64,000 nucleotides of DNA from Rhabditophanes sp. KR3021. Its lineage: Eukaryota; Nematoda; Chromadorea; Rhabditida; Alloionematidae. Both the position numbers and the translations under genes were made by a program. Where the stretch lies: positions 4,898,001-4,962,000 of the forward strand of contig CAUJLY010000001.1 of NCBI GenBank assembly GCA_963281155.1, given 5' to 3'. Each line of letters starts with the position of its first letter. Position 1 is the first letter of the stretch. Of the stretch, positions 47,516-59,186 are shown piece after piece. The notes below the pieces were generated by a model that saw only the letters and a program-made list of their open reading frames with translations, was not told the DNA's origin and searched no databases.

Positions 47516-50239
47516 TGTTACTGCTCCTGAACAAACAATGCATGGTGGTTCCAGACCAAATGGTAGCAAACAGATATTTAATTGAAAAATATAAATAATA
47601 CACAAATTCACTCAAAGACCACTTTTGTCAATCTAAAAATATTTGTTTAATCCCAACATGGATATATATTCATCATTGCACAAATCAACTATTATTTAGT
47701 CCACATATAGTATTAATAAATCTTTGAAGTACATAATACCTAATTCTTTGAACAGGTAATAAAAATATGGTTATCTATAACTTACCAGTGGCATCACTTA
47801 ATTTACTTCTGACGTAACCATATAATAATATGTAATAATAGGAACAAAAGACAAAGTCAAAAAACGTGGGATAACAGCTTTGTTATTTGACTGTTTCCTC
47901 TAAATATATTTTATATACCTTGGTCACCAACATAAATATTTTTGTCTATTTATTATAAACGAGTAATGTAGAAGATTGAGTTGTCTGACAATTCTTTTTA
48001 TGACATGATTCAAAAGATTTAGTTCGTTTTACGATTTTACCTATAAAATACCCTGTTTCATCGTATACATTAGTATTAGTTATGTAACGAATTTTTTGTC
48101 AAAACAATATCCTTCTCAATTATATTCTCATTTCAATCTATTTTATTTGATCAAAATGTGCATTTGCGAAACTATGTATGTTTGTTTAAGTATCCTTTTT
48201 ATTCTCTTAAAAGCAGCTTTTGCTAAGTGATATATAGCTTCCTTATAGCCAAAAACAACAATCATTTATAAATAGATATTTTAAAAAAGTCAGAGGAATG
48301 TTTTTATCAAGTTAAAGTATTTAGTAGTAATGAGAACTTATGTTGAGAACAATTTTAAAAACAGTTTAATTTGAATAACCCACAACAAGAAATAAATGAA
48401 ATATCGGTCCCAATTCGGTCCAATCAACAAACTATCTGGTATAGAATAATTTATAACTGTTCACTTTATATTTCTTTTGTAAATATTAACACTATCCAAA
48501 GTAATAATACTATCAATATATTTTTTCCAAAACAAAATAAATTGTCATAGGTATTTATAGTTGATTTGACAATTTATGTCATTCTTACTTGATTCAAATT
48601 TTTCAAAATCAATTAATAACATTTGTAAAACTAATTTATCAATTACCTTTTAGAATAATCTATTAAAGATTTATTTAAGACATTTCATGATAGTTTATTA
48701 AAAAATTTTAAAAATAATTCATTATTATATACTGATTTATTATTTTATAACATATGTCATCGAACAGCTCCTAAATTGATGTATAATTCTTTGCATCTCG
48801 TCATAAATTCATTTTTAATCAACCAAATATGACATTTAAGGAGATAATACTTTTAAAAATATAACTTAATGCTGCTTATTCGTCAATAAATGTAATCAAT
48901 GTAGAGGACACTTTTTCTTTACTAATACTATTCTTCTACCAGTGGCTACACCATTTAAAACTTGATACAACTAATTGCATGGGAAGGCAATCTATGTTAT
49001 CTCTAAAAATCAACTCCTTATTATATTTTAAAAATCCTTTCATATACATACTTTCCATATTAAATTGTATAGATTATCTTCTCACAATTGTGAAAACTTC
49101 TTTTGTATAATCGTTTCATTTATACTACCAAATCCTCTTTATGTACATAAAAGTTTGTGTATATTTATTTACGTATTTTGTTGAAAAATAAGGCATAATT
49201 AATAATTTTCACATTAATTGTTCTGCCTATTGTCAGCTTCAATAATCAGTGTATTGCAGACTTCGGTAAACAGTGTATTGCAGTTTTAGATAAATAATTA
49301 TTGAAGGTTTCGGTAAATAGTGGATTGTGGGTTTCGATAAACAGCTTCTTAACTCATCGGTGTTTTTGACGGGTTTAAAATGTTTTATTAATGACTGTGA
49401 TTCGTAAAAAGTAGTCTTTGCGATTTCTTCACAGAAGTACATGACAGGTTGGTGTACCTATATAGTACTTGTTTCTTAATACTAAATGTAATGAGTAATG
49501 ACTGTTCGTCATGCACGATATATTTAATACAATACCTAAATGTACACTGAAATATTATACGAGTCCATTATTGTATATGTCAATCTACAGTTTCACTATG
49601 CCATATGTTAAAACATACTGGAGAAGATAAAGCACTACGCAAATGATAAATAGGGCAACGTATGTATGTGTTGTCTTCTCTAAAATGATAATTGTACTTT
49701 TTTAAAAAATATTTTTATTTTGCTGGTAGTGCAAATTTTAAGCTTTGATATCTACCAACTGAATAAGCTATTTACCAGGTTGAAACCCAGATAACATCTA
49801 TATTCCCTTTTGTTAATATTTACGTTTCTATTTTTGCTCTTATTTTTATTCTTTATATTACTTTTTGTTGATACTTTTGTACCTACTATTTGTTATTTTT
49901 AAAGGACCAATAATCATTTTTTCCAATTTAGTTTTACAAAACTGCTATGTATCACTAAGATGTATAAGATGATATCACATCATTCTTATCAAATAAATAT
50001 ATTTTTTGCACATACACTTTTCATATATATTTATGTATATATTATGTTAAATTTTGGTATATTTGAATATACTTGTCATCGTTATTAGGTATGCATCATG
50101 ATGATCGGCATACGTATTATTATCTTTACTAACTTACAAGAATATTTGTTATCAATTTATTTTGTATAACAATAACTGACTATAAGAAAGAAGAACACAA
50201 GCACTAGACAAGTCATAGATTTCGTAATAATAATTGTGT
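47516..50239. other. Gene-poor region
   Basis: About 2.7 kb of very AT-rich sequence without supportable genes. It contains one small tandem repeat (49236-49345, listed separately). The ORF at 49442..49239 (-) is the translation of that repeat and is not a gene. Confidence 0.45.
49236..49345. repeat. Imperfect ~24-bp tandem repeat
   Basis: Four to five diverged copies of a unit like TTTCGGTAAACAGTGTATTG: GCTTCAATAATCAGTGTATTGCAGA, CTTCGGTAAACAGTGTATTGCAGT, a weaker copy, TTTCGGTAAATAGTGGATTGTGGG and a partial TTTCGATAAACAG. Period about 24 bp. Confidence 0.6.
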
Positions 50240-50767
50240 TTAACTCGGCTTGCCTGGAACATTCTTTCTTCTAAACAAGTCGTCCGCGTACGATTGAGTA
50301 GGTAGGCGTTTCATTTTTCTGTATGGAGCTTTGCCCAGATCTGGTTGTGGGTATAACTCCATAAGTCTATTTGCTTGAGATGTCGTCAGCACTTTATTGC
50401 CTTCCCCCAAAACCCCCTTCTTTGAGGTTGCATTAAATTCTTCTACTCGCTTGGCATTTTGAGCAACACATCTAGTATACATATCTTGTTGTAGTTTGCA
50501 CTGAAGATCGTCGTACTCCCACTTTTTAAAACACCCGAACAGCATTTGAAGCTCTTGTGTACAAGCAGATCCTGCACTTACGTACATAAAAATCAATTTT
50601 ACTCTTTAAACGTTTAACTCACCTTCAGGCTTAGCTTTCTTTACAGATAATTGATTTTTCGATGACAATGGTAGGATCTCCTGGAAGAAAGACTTCCTAG
50701 GTAAGAGAGTCTTACCCGCATATCTTGCTAGGGAACTTTCTTTAAAAATAGGCGAGGACAGAAACAT
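50240..50767 (-). CDS. CHCHD1: Mitochondrial small ribosomal subunit protein mS37 (CHCHD1)
   Basis: Two exons, 50767..50623 and 50571..50240, with a 51-nt intron; 158 residues (human CHCHD1 is 118). The basic N-terminus (SLARYAGKTLLPRKSFF) precedes a CHCH domain with two paired cysteines: SACTQELQMLFGCFKKW and LQCKLQQDMYTRC. Then comes the TSQANRLMELYPQP segment that matches the NKLNKLLQRFP region of CHCHD1. CHCH proteins are imported and oxidised by the MIA pathway in the intermembrane space; this one ends up in the mitoribosome small subunit. The C-terminus has an extra ~30 residues (LPTQSYADDLFRRK) not present in the human protein. The start is the only ATG before the conserved region. Confidence 0.85.
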
Positions 50768-51130
50768 CCAAAATACCGTGCAATATTTAAAATTTTAAAG
50801 TGTCTTTGTATCTATATTGGGGTAGCGTGTCTTTTACGGAGTATCCTAGAGAGACAATTAGTAACGGTCTCTGGCGCCTTCTTAATAACACATTCATATG
50901 TTTTGTATTTGAATTTTACTTATCGTCAAGTCCTCTTATTTTGCCCATGTTGATGATCGATCCTTAATATGTAAATAAGTATAATTTTGCTTATATTTAT
51001 ATTTGTTTTATATTTATTTTATATATGCATCTACTCCTATTTAAACTATATTATCTTTCTTTTGCTTTAGATTATTTTTGATAAGCTCTATTGGGATTTA
51101 GTGTAGAAAAGTATTATTTTGAATTCTACA
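50768..51130. other. Divergent promoter region
   Basis: About 360 bp between CHCHD1 (-) and the next gene (+). AT-rich; an acceptor-like TTGCTTTAG ends at 51070, a candidate trans-splice site for the next gene. Confidence 0.4.
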
Positions 51131-51772
51131 ATGCAACACACATCAGCTCTATACTACGATCAAAACAACGTTCAAGAATTTGGATGCGATGAAGTGGAGA
51201 TGGGACAAAACGGTGGTGGAAGTAACGGGTCTTATTCTAAAATGCGAACTTTTACTAGCAAGATTTTGAATGTCATTAATCCTTTCAAAAGAAAAAACTC
51301 TTCTACGAAATTTCAAAGTGAAACAGATGGTTTTAAGAGTAGTAAGAATGATGAAATAGCGTTGTCCTCTCATAAAACGTACACAGCTGCCGAAAAACAG
51401 CTCATAGATTCTGTCAAAGAAAATGCCGGTCATACTAATACGGGAAGTTGCTGCTTACCATCTGAGTCTACGAGTTCACACCAAAAAGTGTTAGATTACA
51501 TTTCATCATTGCCTGGAGATGATTCCAGTTACTCTTCTTGTGAGGATTTGTCGGAAACACGTTCAAACAATTCCATTCACAGTCAGGAAATAATCATAGA
51601 GCCTGTAACCAAGTCACCAAAGACCATGCCAATCGACATTATAAAGCCAAATACCGATTTTGTTAACCCATTTGTAACTTCCCCGTGCGTGGTTTATACG
51701 ACAAACACGGAGTTTGGTGATAAGATGATCAGTAACATTTATTTGGAAGAAATGGATCCATTCCACGTATAA
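51131..51772 (+). CDS. Unknown Ser-rich, probably disordered protein
   Basis: A single exon of 213 residues from ATG 51131 (MQHTSALYYDQN). No signal peptide or TM segment. A basic patch (KILNVINPFKRKNSSTKF) is followed by Ser-rich acidic sequence (SSLPGDDSSYSSCEDLSETR) and a more ordered-looking C-terminal end (GDKMISNIYLEEMDPFHV) that could be a short binding motif. The composition is coding-like and an acceptor-like site lies upstream. I do not recognise a family. It could also be the visible exon of a longer gene, although a stop follows and no splice donor is obvious. Confidence 0.6.
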   Translation: MQHTSALYYDQNNVQEFGCDEVEMGQNGGGSNGSYSKMRTFTSKILNVINPFKRKNSSTKFQSETDGFKSSKNDEIALSSHKTYTAAEKQLIDSVKENAGHTNTGSCCLPSESTSSHQKVLDYISSLPGDDSSYSSCEDLSETRSNNSIHSQEIIIEPVTKSPKTMPIDIIKPNTDFVNPFVTSPCVVYTTNTEFGDKMISNIYLEEMDPFHV

Positions 51773-52188
51773 CTGTGTACTCTAGGATGATGCAGGCCAT
51801 CAACTTCCGATTACTAACTTATTTTGCCAAATTATAATTTTTCTATTGCTTTATCTTATTTCTATATGTCATCACCATCACATCTTTATACTAATAACTG
51901 TAACTCATAATAATGCATATAAAATCGTGAAGCAAACTGTCTCTTTAGATTTTTAATAAAACAACCAATGTCCATCGATAATTGTTAATCACTTTTATTA
52001 AACATGATGCAATACGTCATGCCAGGTGTTCAAGCAAGTTGAGTATGGCTTGACCTTTGATGCTCACGCAATTCAAATTTCCTCACCTAAATGGCACTCT
52101 CTTTGACAATGTTTGACAGTGTTTGGTTTGGAGACATGTCTATTTGTTTAACATTTCTTTTACATTTAATTATTTGAATTGAAGCGTG
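51773..52188. other. Intergenic spacer
   Basis: About 415 bp between two plus-strand genes, including an AATAAA near 51956. No coding signal. Confidence 0.4.
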
Positions 52189-52873
52189 ATGACTAATCTG
52201 TATAATTTTCGCAACCTTGCCAAAAAAGATAGTATGTGTAGGCAGAAATTATGCCGCTCATGCAAAAGAATTTGGAAATGTCATTTCAAGCGAACCCCTT
52301 ATCTTCTTAAAGTCGACAAACCTTTCCTTGGACAAGAAGGTCTCATCAAAATCCCATATAAATGTGTGAACTTACATCACGAGGTCGAACTGGGTCTTGT
52401 AATTGGGAAGAGAGCAAAAAATGTTGCTGAAAAGAGGCAATAGAGTATGTTGGAGGATATATAGCTGCTCTGGATATGACAGCTAGAGGCTTTCAGGTTT
52501 TTATTTTCAAATGCTTTTGCATATTCTTTATATTTTGTGATATTATTTTTAGGACGAGGCAAAGAAGAACGGTGCTCCCTGGTTCTTGGCTAAGTCATTT
52601 GATACTTCCTGTCCTGTCAGTTCCTTCATCAACAAAGATCAAATTCCAAACCCTCACGATGTTGAGTTGTTTTGCCGAATCAATGGGAAAGTTCAGCAAG
52701 AGATTAAAACTAATAGTATGCTATCTAATGTTGAGGCTTTAATCGCTTATATTACAAAATACGCTATCTTAGAAAGAGGTGATATAATAGTTACAGGGAC
52801 TCTTTCTGGAGTTGGACGTGTTAAAAGTGGTGATTCCATTCAATTTGGCTTAACAGAAATTAAAGTAGAGTAA
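52189..52873 (+). pseudogene. fahd-1: FAHD1-like acylpyruvase / oxaloacetate decarboxylase with frameshifts in exon 1
   Basis: Exon 1 is 52189..52496 and exon 2 52553..52873 (56-nt intron). Exon 2 is intact and typical: DEAKKNGAPWFLAKSFDTSC, ILERGDIIVTGT then LSGVGRVKSGD. In exon 1 the family sequence is spread over three frames: [10 protein letters not shown], then (shifted at the A6 run 52222-52227) [16 protein letters not shown], then (shifted near 52311-52330) [20 protein letters not shown], then (shifted near 52428-52438) YVGGYIAALDMTAR. The first two shifts compensate each other; the third leads to TAG at 52441. FAHD1 hydrolyses acylpyruvates and decarboxylates oxaloacetate in mitochondria. 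Either this is a recently inactivated gene or the assembly has small indels; other genes nearby have clean long frames. Confidence 0.75.
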
Positions 52874-53578
52874 TCAAAATACAGCACCACCAACTTTACA
52901 CTTCTCGAGTATGCTGTTTTCTCTTAATAAAGAAAGTACAGTTTATTTTGCTTATTAAAGAACAATGCATATAAACACTTACATCTACAACGTGTTTTTC
53001 CTTTGTTAACAACGTACTTTAATGTGTAAAATACCATATATACTTTCTGTGACTTTGTATGTTTATGGCGGTATTTTAGTCAATTTACAGTTCAGTAAAA
53101 GTACAATTAAAAATGAGATAAATGTTATTGATAACAAAAAATGGTCCAATCACTAAATCATATTTTAGTAATTATGTAGAAGGTACCATTTGAATAGATT
53201 TTAGTAGAGCATACATTTTAGCAAACAAAGCAAACATGTCCTTTAAAGTAATTATAACTACATTTTACTTCCACGGACTTAATTGCATATTCAGTTAAAA
53301 TTAAGTTCGCTTTATAAATTATGTTGTAGTTAGACTTTAATAGAATTAACTATTTTTTAAAAGTAGGTTCAAGGTTATATTTTTATTCACTTTTTATATG
53401 GTTCAATCTTTGGAAATATAAATTTATATTACTCATCGAAAGAAACAATTTTGTGTAAACACATTGTATATGCACAACAAATGCTGTGGCAGAAGACACT
53501 TTAAATAATATTGAGTCACTTTATAAATATATTTATTTGATGAGTAATTTTTATAATTGTCAATAAATATTACATATT
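52874..53578. other. Convergent intergenic spacer
   Basis: About 700 bp between FAHD1 (+) and the Cys-rich gene (-). AT-rich; AATAAA at about 52926. No coding signal. Confidence 0.4.
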
Positions 53579-54962
53579 TTAAAGTCTACAACACTGAGAT
53601 TTGTTGGCACATGCAAAATAAAAAGTAGGACAGACACATTGATTTGGAATTGGCTCTAAAGTGAATTGATAGTCGAGACATGGTATAACAACATCTCCAT
53701 CATCAGTGTTCTTCTTGCTTTCATAACTCTGTTGGACGTAATTGTTTTCGTATGTGTTTTTGGAATTTTGGAAGTTATTATTTTGATCACATGATTCACA
53801 AGAATTTTGACAGTAAGGACATTTTTTTTGATTTGAAGGTGGTATGTACTTACTTTGATTTAGAGGTGCTATGTGCTTAGTTTGACTTGAAACATGAGAA
53901 TTGCACGAATTTTCACATATGTTTAATGGAATTTGCAGTTTGATACAATGTATCTCACACTTTCTATTTAAGTCATGATTTATTTTTATTGATGTTTTGA
54001 AGGATAATGTAAATTTAGTAACACTTGCACACGTTGAATCACAGCTTGCCTTGCAGTAGTTTACTGAGTTTTTGAGAATTAAACAAGAGTTGACCTAAAA
54101 ATGTGATATTAGTTAAAGTTGTAAGTATTTATTTTAAATACGGATCATTTAATAAGTCAAAAACTTCAAATTTTGAACTTACACACGCATTATTGCACCG
54201 TCCACATGAATTTTTACAAGCTTGTCCAGTAGATGGATTCTCTATTTGACACTGATTCAAGCACTTATTGCTAATACTTTCTGATTGCTTAATAATAATC
54301 TCTTGACAAGTATTTTTGCAAATTGGTAGACAAGATGTTAATGTCCTGTCCATTTTCGATACACACTGTGATTTACACTCCCCTTCACACAAGCAAACTT
54401 TGAGACATATGGCATTGCAAGTTTCGTTATTATTGCACTTGAATTTACACCCAGCTTCGCAAGAAACCTTTTGAATTTGAATCAAAAAGTTTTGGGTGAT
54501 TGGAGCACTAGTCGTAGTGGACAGTTGTGTAATTCTTTCTTGTACAAAGGTAATGCATGCATTTACGCAGATATTTTTACAAGACAAAGCACATTCACTT
54601 TTATTGAAAATGGAAGGAGTATTGACACAACTGCTGGTACATGAGTCTAAGCATGAATCTTGGCACCCAGAATAAGATTGTGTTGGGGAAAAGCTTTGCA
54701 CATTTTTATTGCAATTACAATAAGAAGGTGTCGTAGTTAATGGTTGATACGCATTACAACCACATGACATTTGAACTTGTGGAGAGACTTGATTAGAACA
54801 CGAACACGAGGGAATAAATTTTTCTTCGTAACAATTGCATTGTCGTTTGATACGAACAGACGTGGACTAAAAAATGATATAAAAAGTAGTAAGTAAATAA
54901 CTTCTTACATCAATTCCAATTATAGTTAAAAATAAGACAATACCAAATAAATAATTTCTCAT
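53579..54962 (-). CDS. Large cysteine-rich secreted protein, unknown family
   Basis: Three exons: 54962..54909, 54866..54183, 54094..53579; all junctions phase 0; 417 residues. Exon 1 is a signal peptide (MRNYLFGIVLFLTIIGID); exon 2 opens with STSVRIKRQCNCYEE, where KR could be a processing site. Exon 2 holds repeated patterns of Cys-x3-Cys and Cys-x2/3-Cys units (DSCLDSCTSSC, CEAGCKFKC, CLKVCLCEGECKSQC, CLPICKNTC, CNNAC). Exon 3 continues them (CKASCDSTCAS, CPYCQNSCESC) and ends in a compact tail (VCPTFYFACANKSQCCRL). No known domain recognised; the spacing is not EGF, ShK, WAP or trypsin-inhibitor-like. Secreted structural or host/environment-facing roles are possible but unsupported. Confidence 0.75.
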
Positions 54963-55648
54963 GGCAGTAGCAAAAATACAAACAATGAATTTCAAGAACA
55001 TGAAAAGTATTTATATGTGATATCTCCCACAAATCCAGTACTTTATGCTATTGTCTTTTTGCTGAAACTAGGTTTTCCTATTCATTACATAACAACCGTT
55101 TTTTGAACAAAATAATGACCAGGTCTTAGCTTTGAACGAGACAATGTGTTATTAATAAAAAGTATGTTTGAGCATTTATTTGCATAGTATTAAATTTAAA
55201 ATTTTAAGCATTGTTCGTGTTGATTGTGGTAAAAAAATTCACACAATTGAATTAAAATAGGTGTTTTGATGGATGATAGATGATCTTGTACACTTGTATT
55301 GTTCATAGTTTAAATGATATGTGATATCTCGCGCTTGATTTTTTATTACCTACCAACAAATAAACTGGTATCAACATAGTGTAAGTTGTTCTTTAATGAA
55401 GAACATCTATGTTGCATTCAACACTACAAATTTGGTTCATTATATTCATTTGCTTTCTTAATTGTAACTAATCATTGTTTTTTATTTTAACAAAAGAGTT
55501 GCAAAATTTAATGAAAGGGATGTGTGAACTACAATAAAAAATATTAAGAATAATTATTCCTAGTTTTAAATGTTCTAAGGTATCAAATGGACCTTTTAAT
55601 GTTCGACATAAAAATAGTATTTCTACTCTTTTACAAAAGGATACACAT
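54963..55648. other. Intergenic spacer
   Basis: About 690 bp between two minus-strand genes. AT-rich, no coding signal. Confidence 0.4.
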
Positions 55649-56734
55649 TCATTTTCTGATTAAAACGATTTTCTGAGTAAATGGGACAACAGAAATGTTT
55701 GTTTTAAATAGTTTTCCACAGCTCAAGTTGATTATAATTACGTCTCTTAGTTTTTTACTCAAGGCAATCATACTCATATTTAGGCATAAAATTTGAAAGT
55801 TGATTATAGTAGTAGTGAAGGTAGCTAATAAATTGACCACGGACTGATCTGGTAGTCCCATATCACGATTTACAATAGTGGCTTGCACTACAAAGCTCAA
55901 ATTGAGGGCAAAATATATGAAGGAAACTAATGATAATTTGTATTGGTTTTTGTATTCACGATTGTTTTTACGCTGCAAATATGCTAGTTTCAAAACAACA
56001 AGCAAGTTTAAGCAAAATTGAATGGTTCCAATAATTGACAAATTTAACACCGTTGTCTCTCCCAGATTTTGTAAATAATCATAGTCGTCATTTATATTTC
56101 TATGTGCAGGCTTAAATATAACTTCAAAATTTGTTGTATAATCTTCCAAAGGATATAATATTATTCTACAATAGAATAAGAAATACACAAAAGGCAATGG
56201 TACAATTATATACAATGGAATTGTAACTGCCAACACAATTTTTGACTCCTTTAAATTAAGTTTCCGATTAATTCACTATTAGTTAAGTAACTGTGGACTT
56301 ACATTATAGCTAAGGAAAACCCCGTAAACTGAGACGAATCTGTTAAATCCAATTAGAAATGTACCAAAGGCATTTTGATAAATTGTAAGTTTCGTTAAAA
56401 AATATAAGTATACGTATATATTAGGAAGAACTTCAATATTTGAAAAGTTTGCAGCAAATGGCGGATAAAGAAACAGATATTCCACGTAAAATGTAGTTAA
56501 TCCGCCGATGACATCAAAAAAACCGTTGACAACAAAAATTATAAAAAAGTTGGATCTAAAAGTCACTTCTTTCTTATAACTTGTAATAATAGCATATGCA
56601 ATGATAAAATATATACTATATGATAAAGACATAAAAAAAAGTTGAAGAATCAATTGTGTTGTTGAAACTTGTACAGTTAAAAATGGCAAAAATTTCTGGA
56701 TTTTAAAAATATTAGCATCTGACGTGTTGTTCAT
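55649..56734 (-). CDS. Serpentine receptor (Srg/Srv-like 7TM GPCR)
   Basis: Two exons, 56734..56303 and 56248..55649, with a 54-nt phase-0 intron; 343 residues. Seven hydrophobic segments. TM3 ends TFLIGFNRFVSVYGVFLSY, the asparagine-arginine (NR) motif typical of the Srg superfamily (Srg, Srv, Srx) in place of the DRY of most GPCRs. TM7 is followed by SKKLRDVIIINLSCGK. Not closely related to the array at 43-46 kb or to the Srh/Sri-like pair. A chemosensory role is expected from the family. Confidence 0.75.
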
Positions 56735-57303
56735 TTTATAACGCGTATTTACTAAACTAAATTCAAAATCTGAAAAAAGAGTTAAAAGCAGCTTTCTGAT
56801 TTAATTAATAGTGAGTCTCCACATTCGCGTAATTCTAGGCGTTAATTTAATTCGCAACTAAAATTGGTAACTATATAATTTTTGCATGAATCTTATATTT
56901 TAAAATAAATGTATGTTTGTTGCATAGCTTGGATAATTTGATTATTAGTGTAATTTATTTATTAAGATGTAATTATATTTAAATTATCCTTTACCATTCT
57001 CATTTATCATGCCCTGATTTCGGTAGCAAAATCAGCCTCAATTTACTTGTTTAAAATAAAAGGTTTTATTTATTTGACTTGTTTACTTTTACTCACTTTG
57101 GAAGGGGAGCTTCCAGCTCATCCCAGCAATGTTTTAATGTAATTCATGGAAATTCAACAAATCAAAGACCTTAAAATTTTATTTAAAGAAATATAATTTA
57201 TTTTTCTTGAAATTTGATTAACTAACGTCACAAATATTCAAAATCTTAAGTTTTAAATTGTTTCAATAATTTTCAATTTTGTTCTAGACCTATATTCGTT
57301 GTA
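56735..57303. other. Divergent intergenic region
   Basis: About 570 bp between the receptor (-) and the small secreted protein (+). AT-rich; an acceptor-like TTGTTCTAG ends at about 57289. Confidence 0.4.
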
Positions 57304-57672
57304 ATGCTTCTTACTTTGTACCCGTTTTTGCTTTCGTTACTGTTAATCGCCTTTGGCTGTAAACCAACCAAGAAACCAGATCCAGAAAAAGACCGAAAGA
57401 AAGTACCTTCTCGAAAGCATCGCAAAAACAGATCTAACAAGAAATTTCATTCACAATCAAAGAAGAGAGTCACAAATAAGACTGATAGAATAGGTCGAAA
57501 AACAATAAAGTCTCCTACATTCCATCATGGCATGAAAGGCAACAATGATCTTCAGAGCAAAGAAGATATAAATGGTATGTCAGGAGTTAAAACCGCCATC
57601 CTTGATCAATTAATTTATCCGGGAAAAATTGTTACAAAGGAGTATGAAGAAACTGGTCCACTAAAGTTTTAA
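57304..57672 (+). CDS. Small basic secreted protein, possibly truncated by a frameshift
   Basis: 122 residues: a strong signal peptide (LLTLYPFLLSLLLIAFGC) then a very Lys/Arg-rich, apparently disordered region (KKPDPEKDRKKVPSRKHRKN). An acceptor-like TTGTTCTAG precedes the ATG by about 15 bases. After the stop, coding-like sequence continues in other frames to about 57890 (GKKDEEKRENNINEQNLSKS; then CRFHPQEFELNEKEQKLADN). So either the gene is frameshifted or a short intron is missed and the true protein is longer. No family recognised; secreted, cationic. Confidence 0.55.
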   Translation: MLLTLYPFLLSLLLIAFGCKPTKKPDPEKDRKKVPSRKHRKNRSNKKFHSQSKKRVTNKTDRIGRKTIKSPTFHHGMKGNNDLQSKEDINGMSGVKTAILDQLIYPGKIVTKEYEETGPLKF

Positions 57673-57892
57673 TCAGTGGAAAGAAAGACGAGGAGAAAAG
57701 GGAGAATAACATTAATGAGCAAAATTTGAGTAAAAGTAAAAATCTGGAGGGTCTTACGGAAAGCCTAAAAGTATGTGCAGATTTCACCCTCAAGAATTTG
57801 AACTCAACGAGAAAGAACAAAAGTTGGCTGATAATAAGCTGAAGGACATTACCCAACTTCCGAAAATATTTTGAGTGACTGGGATTCAACAT

Positions 57893-58211
57893 TGGAAACC
57901 TAAATTAACGCTAAGAAAAAACTTAATATCATTTAATTTATTCGTCGATAAAGTATTTTAATTAATTGATATATAACTATACGAATAATCACATTGTATT
58001 ATTTTTTCCACAAAATTCATTCTTTATTTCAAAAAGTGCTTAACCTGAAATATTTTATTTGCAATTGATTTGGAGATTGGGAATGAGTAACTTAATTAAA
58101 GTAAATATAAAAAATCTAAAAACATTTAAACACATCTTGAAAGTTAAAAGCAAATGCCAAACATTAGGAACAATCAAAAGCATCTATTAATATTTAATTT
58201 ATTACTATAAT
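57893..58211. other. Convergent intergenic spacer
   Basis: About 320 bp, AT-rich, no coding signal. Confidence 0.4.
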
Positions 58212-59186
58212 TTAAGCCGTAACATATTGAATATCAAACCCTTTATCATTGACATTTTCATCTGAAGTGAATCTAAGATACAAGCTATTTGACGTAGAAA
58301 AGAACTGGGTACCGGATGCAATTGCTCCACGTAAACTGAAAATAGATAACATGTTTTAGTACGCAATAAAAGTCATTAGCATTCATTAAAAATATACTAC
58401 ATTCTGATAATCTTACCTAGCAATTTTGACTGCATTTGAATCTGAACCATCGTGTATGTTTAAAATATCACAGCAACTTTCGGTATTAAATTGTTTGATA
58501 GTCAACACAATTTTTTTGCCAACTGGTGCAGTAATTACATAAGGGCAGTCTGACTCATTAGGGTAATTAGATGGATAAGCTGGTGAATATAGATCGGCAA
58601 CTGTGCTCGAGGCAGAATAACTCGATACGGGACAACTTTTTGTATTTTCAGTTGGAAGAACAGCGTAATCTTAAGCAAATACTATTTAATATTTTGTTAT
58701 CAACTTACTGTAAATAGCACAAATGTATTTGTTATTCTTTAAGCAATCTTCATTTTCTAATCCATTTGTTAAAGTATTCTTGACTTTGAAAGCAACGCAA
58801 TCTCCGTCGGAAGCAGCTGGAAATCCTGGATACCATGAATTAGGGATGGTTGAATCGACGGTACTCCCATTAACCCAATTAAATGTAGAACTGTTAAGAC
58901 CTCTGAATGCACCAACCCAGTGTAAATCGTGTTCAGAAGTGTATTCAATTAAAGTTGTGATTACTTCATATTCAACTTTGCTTTGAATAATAGTCAAATC
59001 AGCTTTCATGCTTTTGCAGTGAGTTCTAGCAGATTGAAAATGCTTGTGATTTTTGCTAACAAAATAACACGCATTCATTGATGTATCATACTTCCAATCT
59101 TTGCTTGGGCAATTAATAGGTAATTGTCCGTTTGTAGAGTATATAAGACTAAGACTCATCAAAGGTAATAAAAAAAGAGACTTCAT
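58212..59186 (-). CDS. Secreted C-type lectin with C-terminal CUB domain
   Basis: Three exons: 59186..58709, 58669..58417, 58335..58212; introns of 39 and 81 nt; 284 residues. Signal peptide (LFLLPLMSLSLIYSTNG), a C-type lectin-like domain (about 28-160: CPSKDWKYDTSMNACYFVS, ARTHCKSMKADLTIIQS, HWVGAFRGLNSSTFNWVNGS, GDCVAFK...CLKNNKYICAI) and a CUB domain (CPYVITAPVGKKIVLTI, CCDILNIHDGSDSNAVKIA, LYLRFTSDENVNDKGFDI). This lectin + CUB order is characteristic of nematode CLEC families, secreted from gut or epidermis and often induced by microbes. The Ca-binding EPN/QPD-WND motif is absent (the WND position reads LENEDC), so calcium-dependent sugar binding is doubtful. Confidence 0.88.

Noticed and set aside
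49239..49442. 67-codon minus-strand ORF
   Set aside because: Largely the translation of the 24-bp tandem repeat.
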